This document shows positions 6,005 through 11,685 of a DNA stretch of 11,685 nt, piece by piece. Origin of the DNA: Chloroflexota bacterium (lineage in GTDB: Bacteria; Chloroflexota; Anaerolineae; Anaerolineales; Villigracilaceae); assembly GCA_016191985.1 (NCBI GenBank), contig JACPVB010000096.1, positions 1 through 11,685 of the forward strand, given 5' to 3'. The notes under the pieces are model-generated. The model saw nothing but the letters and a program-made list of their open reading frames with translations. It had not been told where the DNA came from and ran no database searches. Positions within the stretch are counted from its first letter, which is position 1. The number at the start of each line of letters is the position of its first letter. The position numbers and the translations under genes are program-made.

Positions 6005-6069
6005 AAGGTGACAGTCACTTTGGGCGTTTTTTACCTGGAAAAGTTTGAGAGAAAAGTGACTGTCACCTT
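6005..6069. repeat. 17-bp inverted repeat upstream of miaA
   Basis: Arms AAGGTGACAGTCACTTT (6005-6021) and its exact complement (6053-6069) flank a 31-base spacer. Each arm is itself nearly palindromic around GTGACNGTCAC. Neither side is followed by a T tract on the transcribed strand, so it is not a convincing terminator. It resembles a paired REP element or the ends of a very small MITE-like insertion. Confidence 0.8.
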
Positions 6070-6083
6070 GTTTTCCGTAGATT

Positions 6084-6512
6084 TTATCTTTCCAAAGCAG
6101 ATTCAGAAGGATTGGACGGGTTGTAATAAACGGTGACCGTTGCTCCAATGGGGTAGCGGTTCACCGTCTCCTGCGCCTGCCCAGCCACGCGGACGCTGAG
6201 GAATTGTTCCCCGGCTTTGATCCTCTGGCTCTGGTAGCTTTGGCCGTTGACAACGTACGTGTAGACTACGACAGGATAGATCGAACGGCTTCTACCCGTC
6301 CGCTTTGACTGTACGGTGGACATGAGCACTGTCCCTGTGGTACTAAGCCACGTCTGCGTGGATTGGCGGTAGGCCATGCTTTGCTGGTTGCGTTTATAAA
6401 GGAAGTAGCCAATTCCACCGAGGATGGCGATAGGGATGACGGCGGTGCAGATCGCGCCTGCAATCCCTGTCAACAGCCCAAAGCCCGTGAGAATCCATTC
6501 CAGGTTACCCAT
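6084..6512 (-). CDS. Small membrane protein, DUF3592-like
   Basis: A 142-residue protein with one or two N-terminal hydrophobic segments (residues about 7-40, including GFGLLTGIAGAICTAVIPIA) followed by a basic stop-transfer stretch YKRNQQ and a soluble domain. The soluble part has the pattern of the DUF3592 family: WLSTTGTVLMS, then YPVVVYTYVVNGQSYQS, then a RYPIGATVTVYYNPSNPSES ending (residues about 119-138). The function of the family is not known. The ATG at 6512 has a strong AAAAGGAG ribosome binding site. It is upstream of miaA on the same strand, separated by a 99-base gap that contains an inverted repeat, so co-transcription is possible but not shown. Confidence 0.8.
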   Translation of the reverse strand: MGNLEWILTGFGLLTGIAGAICTAVIPIAILGGIGYFLYKRNQQSMAYRQSTQTWLSTTGTVLMSTVQSKRTGRSRSIYPVVVYTYVVNGQSYQSQRIKAGEQFLSVRVAGQAQETVNRYPIGATVTVYYNPSNPSESALER

Positions 6513-6606
6513 AAGATTTTCTCCTTTTGTTCTTAACTCATTTACACGATTTTTCTTGCATAAACCACTCCGAAGGAATGGAATGATTATTAGTAGATCA
6601 CCAAAA

Positions 6607-6671
6607 CGTAGTAACGACTAAGCCCTGTGGGTCAGTCGTTCGGGTGAAAAGCGACTGAAGTCGCCACTACG
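6607..6671. repeat. Cloverleaf-type repeat (copy 2)
   Basis: Outer arms CGTAGT (6607-6612) and ACTACG (6666-6671) enclose two inner palindromes: AACGACT paired with AGTCGTT (6613-6619 with 6634-6640) and the compact GCGACTGAAGTCGC (about 6651-6664). The plan matches the repeat in the P3 arm of the glycine riboswitch (1021-1085), including the shared GCGACT/AGTCGC hairpin, although the first inner hairpin has a longer loop here. Confidence 0.8.
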
Positions 6672-6992
6672 AGAGCATTTCGTGAACTACTGATTATAGA
6701 TTTGTGAAAAAAGGTTATGACAACCTCGAAGGGATATCATGGTTTTCTGGCGGGTAGGAAAATGAGCGGGCAGCCGGCGCGAATCATATCGTCAGCGAAG
6801 GAGATGCCCATAGTAAGGCTGGCAGGCGGCAGTTTGAGAAAGAGGCGCGGCGGTGATCCGATCAAACATCCATTAAGAAAGGTGCGGTTGAAGTGTATAT
6901 CAAAATGATTCCTTAAGTTTCATTTGATTATCTTTCTGGTAAACTGTTTAAAGACTTATTCGTTTATCCATTTTAACACCGAGGGAGCCGTT
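6672..6992. other. Intergenic stretch with no convincing gene
   Basis: No gene is supported here. A 63-codon plus-strand frame at 6717-6908 lacks a good ribosome binding site and any recognisable motif, and its composition (rich in Arg, Lys and Gly) looks like chance. The minus strand across about 6740-6905 has a stop-free stretch with some protein-like character (ending in an LIFLPARKP-like tail) but no start codon or family match. It could be a decayed gene fragment. The last 70 bases are AT-rich and must contain the promoter of the downstream HD-domain gene; no clear -35/-10 pair is visible. Confidence 0.5.
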
Positions 6993-7841
6993 ATGATCAA
7001 CTGGCAGGAACTTACCATTGATATGTTCGTTCAGCAATTACGGACCGTGTATCAGCGCACGTACGGGGACATCAACAGCGATTATGGCCGCATTGTGGCG
7101 TGGTGTGGAAGATTGGTGCTCGAAAACATAGCAAACTCGGATGCGCTTTATCACGACATCGATCATACGATTATGGTGTCGCTGGCGGGGCAGGCCATTA
7201 TCGAAGGGAAACACCTGCGCGATGGTGGGGTGACACCGCGTGATTGGATGCATTTCATGATGGCGGCCCTTTGCCACGACATTGGTTATGTCAAAGGGGT
7301 CTGCAAGAACGACGGACGGGAGATGTTTTCCACCGGCGTTGGGGACGAACTGGTTTTTATTTCTCCAGACGGCACGGATGTGGCGCTTACGCCCCACCAT
7401 GTCAACCGCAGTAAGATGTTTGTGCGCGAGCGTTTTGGTTCGGGGTTGTTGGAGGGAATGACGCAGCATTTGGATGCGGAGCTGGTTGCGTCATATATTG
7501 AAATGACCCGTTTCCCGTCCCCGGATGAAGAAATGTACAAAGACACAAAGGGATTGGGCGGTCTGGTGCGCGCCGCTGACTTCATCGGCCAGTTGGGTGA
7601 CCCGGATTACTTCAGGAAAACCCCGGCGTTGTTTTATGAATTCCAGGAATTGGGTTTGAATGAAAGATTCGGCTATAAATTCCCAAACGATCTGCGCAAG
7701 GGATATGCCAGTTTTTATTGGGAAAGGGTCAGCCCGTATATCAAGGATGCCATTCAGTACCTGCGTCTGACGGAGGATGGCAAGCAATGGATCGCCAACA
7801 TGTACTCGCACGTCTTTGACGCCGAGCACGGAGTGGGTTAA
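6993..7841 (+). CDS. HD-domain metal-dependent phosphohydrolase-like protein
   Basis: A 282-residue cytoplasmic protein with the metal-binding pattern of the HD superfamily: His54 and His58 in YHDIDHT, the His95-Asp96 doublet in LCHDIGYVKGVC, and a later Asp196 in VRAADFIGQLGDP. Other conserved-looking stretches are TPHHVNRSKMFVRERFG (133-149), IEMTRFPSPDEE (169-180) and GKQWIANMYSHVF (263-275). From memory it closely resembles the cyanobacterial 'Npun_R2479 family HD domain-containing metalloprotein'. Substrate and pathway are unknown; HD proteins typically hydrolyse phosphoesters of nucleotides, but that is family-level inference. The ATG at 6993 is chosen because GAGGGAG lies 6 bases upstream; an upstream in-frame ATG at 6924 has no ribosome binding site. 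It stands alone and converges on the aldo/keto reductase across a shared terminator. Confidence 0.85.
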   Translation: MINWQELTIDMFVQQLRTVYQRTYGDINSDYGRIVAWCGRLVLENIANSDALYHDIDHTIMVSLAGQAIIEGKHLRDGGVTPRDWMHFMMAALCHDIGYVKGVCKNDGREMFSTGVGDELVFISPDGTDVALTPHHVNRSKMFVRERFGSGLLEGMTQHLDAELVASYIEMTRFPSPDEEMYKDTKGLGGLVRAADFIGQLGDPDYFRKTPALFYEFQELGLNERFGYKFPNDLRKGYASFYWERVSPYIKDAIQYLRLTEDGKQWIANMYSHVFDAEHGVG

Positions 7842-7849
7842 CTTTGAAT

Positions 7850-7882
7850 AAAAAAACTCACCATCGATTGGTGAGTTTTTTA
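7850..7882. terminator. Bidirectional intrinsic terminator
   Basis: AAAAAACTCACCA (7851-7863) pairs with TGGTGAGTTTTTT (7869-7881) around a 5-base loop. A-runs on the left and T-runs on the right give a U tract in both orientations. It lies in the 63-base gap between two convergent genes (stops at 7841 and 7905) and probably ends both transcripts. Confidence 0.92.
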
Positions 7883-7904
7883 TGCGCAGCAAATTTTTGT
7901 TTTA

Positions 7905-8846
7905 TTATTTTGAGTATTCCCTGATGTTATCTGTGACCTCGTCCAGCCTTGCCACTTCATCCTCGGTCATATGCCAGCCAGCGCCGCCTGCGTTGATCTC
8001 TGCCTGCTGCAGATTTTTAGCCCCCGGAATGGGCAGTGCCCCCTTGCAGATCAACCAGTTCAATGCCACCTGGGAGACAGTCTTTCCACCGTGGTTTTGA
8101 CCGATCTCCTGCAACGTTCGAATGACGGGCGGCAGCTTTTTGAGTAATTCAACATATCGTGAAGCTCGCACACCGGGCGGGGGATTCTCTGAGGAATATT
8201 TTCCCGTTAGCAAACCTTTTTCAAGCGGTGAATATGCGATCAATCGAATCCCAAGTTCCTTGCAGCGCGCCAGCGTGCCGTTCTTTTCCACTTCACGGCT
8301 GAGCAGGCTGTAATGCACCTGGTTGGATGCCAGCGGAATGCCATGCTGCGCCAGTGTGGAATAGGCCCGCAGCATTCGCTTCTGCCCAAAATTGGAAACA
8401 CCCACAGTGCGCGCCAGACCTTGCTTTATACATTCCATCATGCCTTCCATCATGGTTTCGGGACTCATGATCGGCGAAGGCCAGTGAATTTGATATAAGT
8501 CTACAGATTCCACGCCTATGCGTTCCAGGCTTCCTTTCAATGCGCGCGGTATAAATCCTTTGGAAAATCTCCACGGCCACGGGAAGAACTTGGTTGCAAC
8601 CAGCACAGGCTGGTCTGTTTCCTTTATAAACTTGCCCAACAGCCTTTCCGATGTGCCGGAGCCGTAAATTTCGGCGGTATCCACAAAGCGGACGCCGAGG
8701 GTAAGAGAAACATCAAATGCCTCGCGAATATCCTTGTCGGTATGGGTTTGCCCATAGCCCCAAATCACCCGGTCACCCCACTGCCATGCTCCCAGCCCTA
8801 TTTGAATGGCGTGCAAAAATCGCGTCTCACTGCTGGTTTCAGTCAT
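7905..8846 (-). CDS. Aldo/keto reductase
   Basis: A 313-residue NAD(P)H-dependent oxidoreductase of the aldo/keto reductase superfamily, TIM-barrel type. The catalytic tetrad is visible: Asp56 and Tyr61 in FVDTAEIYG, Lys86 in VATKFFPWPW and His121 in LYQIHWP. VGVSNFGQKRM, the SNQVHYSLLSREVE stretch, IAYSPLEKGLLTGKY and a C-terminal IPGAKNLQQAEINAGG cofactor-binding region complete the pattern. It resembles plant pyridoxal reductase-like and other AKR members with 'SPLEKGLLTGKY', but the substrate cannot be assigned. The ATG at 8846 has an AAGGAG ribosome binding site 7 bases upstream. It is divergent from rnc. Confidence 0.93.
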   Translation of the reverse strand: MTETSSETRFLHAIQIGLGAWQWGDRVIWGYGQTHTDKDIREAFDVSLTLGVRFVDTAEIYGSGTSERLLGKFIKETDQPVLVATKFFPWPWRFSKGFIPRALKGSLERIGVESVDLYQIHWPSPIMSPETMMEGMMECIKQGLARTVGVSNFGQKRMLRAYSTLAQHGIPLASNQVHYSLLSREVEKNGTLARCKELGIRLIAYSPLEKGLLTGKYSSENPPPGVRASRYVELLKKLPPVIRTLQEIGQNHGGKTVSQVALNWLICKGALPIPGAKNLQQAEINAGGAGWHMTEDEVARLDEVTDNIREYSK

Positions 8847-8872
8847 TAATGACTCCTTCGATGATTTGAGCG

Positions 8873-8901
8873 ATTCTATCTTAAAAAATCGTTCTCACCA
8901 A
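8873..8901 (-). promoter_or_regulatory. Probable promoter of the aldo/keto reductase gene
   Basis: On the minus strand TTGGTG (8896-8901) and TAGAAT (8873-8878) are spaced by 17 bases, about 27 bases before the start codon. The -10 box is one mismatch from consensus; the -35 is weaker. The facing rnc promoter is probably in the same interval (a plus-strand TACAAT at 8912-8917), but it has no clear -35 box. Confidence 0.5.
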
Positions 8902-9008
8902 AAATTCAGGTTACAATTCAGCCCGCTCAAAAAAATTATTGGAACTACGTGAACGCGAGCCTCTGCGGGGGGATGAGTCTGGCGCTCCCTGAGTTCCGGG
9001 AGGTTCCC

Positions 9009-9722
9009 GTGACACCGAACAATCCAAAGCGGGATGTAGAACCCGCTTCCAGCCTTAACGAGAGGCTGGGTCTGTCCTTTTCAAGTTTATCCCTGCTGAC
9101 GCGTGCCCTCACGCATCGTTCCTATGCCAATGAACATGGCGAAGTGGAGGATAACGAACGCCTTGAATTCCTTGGCGATGCCGTGCTGGATTTCATTGTA
9201 GGGGAATGGGCCTATCATCGTTTCCCCGAAATGCCCGAAGGTGATTTGACCAAAGTCCGCTCTTCGCTTGTGCGGAATGAGCGGCTGGCGGATTTTGCGC
9301 GCAAGCTGGATATTGCCTCCGCCCTCCGCCTGGGACGTGGTGAAAAATCCTCCGGCGGCCATCTGAAAGATAACCTGCTAGGCTCAACTTTTGAGGCCTT
9401 GATCGGCGCTTTGTATTTGGACAAGCGGGATCTTGAAGAGGTAAAACGTTTCATCAAGCCATTTCTGGAGTGGACATACACATCCATTTTGGATGAACTG
9501 CACGATCCCAAGAGCGACCTGCAAGAAATGACACAATCCCTGAAACTGGGGACCCCACACTATCATGTGATCGGCACCAGCGGACCCGACCATGCCCGCA
9601 TCTTTGAAGTGGAAGTGGAGATCGCGGGCGAAATCAAAGGCCGCGGCACCGGTTCAAGCAAAAGCAATGCCGAACGCGCCGCCGCCAAAGACGCGCTGGA
9701 ACGATTTAATCTGAATTTGTAA
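9009..9722 (+). CDS. rnc: Ribonuclease III
   Basis: RNase III cleaves double-stranded RNA in rRNA precursors and structured mRNAs as a homodimer. The nuclease domain carries the signature NERLEFLGDAVLD (49-61) with Glu50, Glu53 and Asp57, and FEALIGALYLD (128-138) with Glu129. A double-stranded-RNA-binding domain covers about 167-234, ending in SKSNAERAAAKDALERF. The Asp normally found three residues before Glu129 (E. coli Asp114) is Ser126 here. I choose GTG at 9009 (237 residues, family-typical) because GGGAGG (8998-9003) lies 5 bases before it. Longer in-frame starts exist at 8949 (GTG) and 8973 (ATG), which would add 20 or 12 residues without a convincing ribosome binding site. It precedes smc, a common bacterial arrangement. 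The stop codon merges with a downstream repeat. Confidence 0.94.
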   Translation: MTPNNPKRDVEPASSLNERLGLSFSSLSLLTRALTHRSYANEHGEVEDNERLEFLGDAVLDFIVGEWAYHRFPEMPEGDLTKVRSSLVRNERLADFARKLDIASALRLGRGEKSSGGHLKDNLLGSTFEALIGALYLDKRDLEEVKRFIKPFLEWTYTSILDELHDPKSDLQEMTQSLKLGTPHYHVIGTSGPDHARIFEVEVEIAGEIKGRGTGSSKSNAERAAAKDALERFNLNL

Positions 9723-9873
9723 AATGTGGTCTCGGTACGTCCTCAACCACCAATCGTAAAATGTGGTCTCGATACGTCCCTCGAAAACCGCTCGGGACTA
9801 CTCGACCACCACCATCAATCGTAAACTATGGTCTTGATACGGCCTTGACGAACGCTCGGCCTACTCGACCACC
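9720..9873. repeat. Three tandem copies of a GTGGTC...GACCACC palindromic element
   Basis: Copies begin at 9726, 9763 and about 9828 and end in ACCACC near 9751, 9810 and 9873. Each copy starts with GTGGTCTCGATACG (or a close variant) and ends with CTACTCGACCACC. Copy 1 lacks the middle and looks internally deleted. The inner stem differs but stays complementary: GTCCC/GGGAC in copy 2 (9776-9780 with 9794-9798), GGCC/GGCC in copy 3 (9841-9844 with 9858-9861). Copies are joined by CAATCGTAAA linkers. The rnc stop TAA (9720-9722) lies within a GTAAAATGTGGTCTCG match to the junction before copy 2. Confidence 0.85.
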
Positions 9874-9907
9874 AATCGTAAATCAAAAATCGTAAATCGA
9901 AAATCGG
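9874..9907. repeat. AATCGNA heptamer tandem repeat before smc
   Basis: AATCGTA, AATCAAA, AATCGTA, AATCGAA and a partial AATCGG run consecutively with a 7-nt period and end 4 bases before the smc ATG. The same AATCGTA word links the palindromic copies to the left. The array replaces the place where a ribosome binding site would be expected. Confidence 0.7.
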
Positions 9908-9910
9908 AAT

Positions 9911-11685
9911 ATGCCCCTTCGTCTAAAATCCCTCGAACTGCAAGGATATAAAACTTTCGCCTCCCGCACCGTGTTTGAATTTGCGAGCGGCATCACGGCC
10001 ATTGTCGGACCCAACGGTTCGGGCAAGTCGAATATTGCTGATTCCCTGCGCTGGGTATTGGGTGAACAATCCTACCTGCTGCTGCGCGGCAAGAAGACCG
10101 AAGATATGATCTTCTCCGGTTCCGAGCATCGTGCGCGCGCAGGCATGGCGCAGGCCACCATTACCTTTGACAATACTGAGCAATGGCTTCCCCTCGATTT
10201 TTCGGAAGTTGCGATGGCGCGTTTTGCCCATCGTGATGGACGCAATGAATATTTAATCAACTCACAGCATGTCCGCTTGCGCGAAATGAACGAACTGCTT
10301 GCACAGGCTGGCTTGAGCGAACGAACCTACACCATCCTCGGGCAAGGACTTGTGGACGCCTCCCTCGCGCTCAAAGCCGATGACCGCCGCCGCTTGTTTG
10401 AAGAAGCTGCAGGTGTTGGCTTGTATCGTGCCCGTCGTGACGATGCCCTGAAACGCCTCGAAAACACCAAGAGAAACCTCGAACGTGTTCTGGACATCAT
10501 GGCGGAACTCGAGCCGCGCATCAAAAGCCTCGAACGTCAGGCAAAACGCGCCATTGATTTCTCTCGCGCTCAAGCAGACATGAAAATGGTCCTGCGCGAG
10601 TGGTACGGATTCCATTGGCATCGCGCCCAACGCGACCTGTCCGATGTCCGCGAGACGGTGCGCGGACAGGAAACCCGCGTGAATGGTGCGCGTGAATACT
10701 ACGAAAAAACACAATCGGCTTACACAGCATTTCGTGAGCGCCTTTCTGGTTTGCGCGCGCAATTAAATGGATGGCATCGCCAATCTGCTGATTTGCACAA
10801 CCAGCGCGAATCTATCAGCCGTGATTTGGCTGTTCTCGAAGAACGCCGCCGCTCGTTGACGGGCACGCAGGCATCCATTCTTTCCGATCAGGAAAAGGCG
10901 ATGGATGAACTGCATCTCGCCAACATCCGCTACGGTGAGGCCGAGCAGGAACTTGCCCGCATTCAAGCCGAATACGCAGAAGCCAAATCTCAATATGCGA
11001 ATGCGCAAAATGCCTTGCAAACCCGCGTGGGGGAACGCACGGGTTTTGAAGAACAGCTTGCCGCCATCCGAAACCAGATCGAATCTCTCAGCCAGCAGCG
11101 TGCCGAAAATAACGCGCGTCTGGATGAGTTGAAGTCACGCCTCGAATTACAAACCCAGAAGATCGAACAAACAAAAAACTCCATTGCCAATGCGGAGAAT
11201 CTCACCGCGAAGGCGAAGGCACAATTTGAATCTGCGAAAGAGGCTCGCGAACGCGCCGTACTTGCCTTGCAGGAAGCCGAAGATAAAGCCATTGCCAAAC
11301 GCAGCGAAGTGGACTCCATCGAACAGGCACGCCGCGAGGCGCTTGAACGCCGCACGAAGGAAGAGTCCGATCATTCGCGTTTGAAGGCGCAGCTCGAAGT
11401 GCTCGAACAATCTGAGCAATCGCTGGCTGGCTATGCCGAAGGCGCGCGCTATCTTCTTGATGCCGCGCGTCAATCGAAACTCACGGGTGCGCGTGGTGCG
11501 CTCAGTGCCGCGCTCGATGTGCCCGCTGAACTTGAAGTTGCGATTGCCGCCGCTCTCGGCGACGCCCTCGATGCCGTTTTACTTGATGAGAGTCAATTTG
11601 AAGATGCGTTGAGTTTGCTTGAGTCTGACGAAGCGGGACGCGCGGCGCTGTTGCCGCTCACTCAGACTTCCGAAGTCTTTAAGAC
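9911..11685 (+). CDS. smc: Chromosome segregation protein SMC, 5' part
   Basis: The gene is open to the right edge; 591 codons are present of an expected 1150-1200. SMC is the ATPase backbone of the bacterial condensin complex that compacts and segregates chromosomes with ScpA and ScpB. The start MPLRLKSLELQGYKTFASRT is the usual SMC N-terminus, followed by Walker A GPNGSGKS (33-40), LRG (58-60), the Q-loop region TYTILGQGLVDA (Gln145) and RRRLFEEAAG (160-168). Residues about 170-510 are Glu/Arg/Ala/Gln-rich coiled coil. From about residue 520 the hinge begins (LTGARGALSAALDVPAELE, then AAALGDALDAVLLDE and a GRAALLPL stretch). The C-terminal head with the ABC signature is outside the window. 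No clear Shine-Dalgarno precedes the ATG; the adjacent 5' region is an AATCGNA heptamer array. It follows rnc on the same strand. Confidence 0.96.
   Translation, partial: MPLRLKSLELQGYKTFASRTVFEFASGITAIVGPNGSGKSNIADSLRWVLGEQSYLLLRGKKTEDMIFSGSEHRARAGMAQATITFDNTEQWLPLDFSEVAMARFAHRDGRNEYLINSQHVRLREMNELLAQAGLSERTYTILGQGLVDASLALKADDRRRLFEEAAGVGLYRARRDDALKRLENTKRNLERVLDIMAELEPRIKSLERQAKRAIDFSRAQADMKMVLREWYGFHWHRAQRDLSDVRETVRGQETRVNGAREYYEKTQSAYTAFRERLSGLRAQLNGWHRQSADLHNQRESISRDLAVLEERRRSLTGTQASILSDQEKAMDELHLANIRYGEAEQELARIQAEYAEAKSQYANAQNALQTRVGERTGFEEQLAAIRNQIESLSQQRAENNARLDELKSRLELQTQKIEQTKNSIANAENLTAKAKAQFESAKEARERAVLALQEAEDKAIAKRSEVDSIEQARREALERRTKEESDHSRLKAQLEVLEQSEQSLAGYAEGARYLLDAARQSKLTGARGALSAALDVPAELEVAIAAALGDALDAVLLDESQFEDALSLLESDEAGRAALLPLTQTSEVFK

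Noticed and set aside
6005..6069. Terminator between the DUF3592-type gene and miaA
   Set aside because: The inverted repeat is long, but the spacer is 31 bases and no T tract follows on the minus strand.
6717..6908. Possible small gene of 63 codons, plus strand
   Set aside because: No credible ribosome binding site, no motif, and the start is one of several ATG codons in a region without coding signal on that strand.
10262..10762. Open frame of 166 codons on the minus strand opposite smc
   Set aside because: It is antisense to the conserved N-terminal head and coiled coil of SMC, which is clearly the coding strand; no start signal or motif supports it.

Overview
The window looks like a chromosomal segment of a member of the Chloroflexota, most likely an Anaerolineae-type bacterium. 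This is inferred from protein style, the loose gene packing, and the abundance of small palindromic or short-period intergenic repeats; no rRNA or other definitive marker is present. Nothing suggests phage, plasmid or a defence island. The genes are mostly housekeeping, and the unusual material is in the intergenic regions and one riboswitch.

Layout. Positions 1-661 (minus strand) hold the 5' end of gcvPA and all of gcvH, two parts of the glycine cleavage system. Their leader (662-1146) has a consensus-like promoter, a tandem glycine riboswitch, an intrinsic terminator that overlaps the second aptamer's closing stem, and a palindromic repeat before the gcvH ribosome binding site. ftsH (1325-3184, plus) is divergent from gcvH and ends in a strong terminator. 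fadD-type acyl-CoA ligase (3263-4969, minus) converges on ftsH and has a good promoter with a perfect palindrome over its -10 box. miaA (5058-5984, minus) and a small DUF3592-type membrane protein (6084-6512, minus) follow, separated by a 17-bp inverted repeat. A 480-base gap (6513-6992) holds one cloverleaf repeat and no convincing gene. An HD-domain phosphohydrolase-like gene (6993-7841, plus) converges on an aldo/keto reductase (7905-8846, minus) across a shared bidirectional terminator. rnc (9009-9722, plus) and the first 591 codons of smc (9911 to the window end, plus) complete the segment, in the rnc-smc order seen in many bacteria, here separated by a composite repeat block.

The genes do not form one pathway. 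gcvH and gcvPA are co-transcribed under glycine control; rnc and smc are a conserved neighbourhood; the others appear to be single transcription units.

The most interesting signal is in the gcv leader. A cloverleaf-type repeat is built into the P3 arm of riboswitch aptamer 1. A palindrome made of 5-bp units repeating every 8 nt is built into a peripheral arm of aptamer 2. Relatives of both repeats occur elsewhere in the window. Aptamer 2 has also lost several conserved core bases but keeps the stem that competes with the terminator, so it may be turning into a structural 'ghost' aptamer. A second point is an RNase III in which one of the conserved metal-binding acidic residues is Ser.
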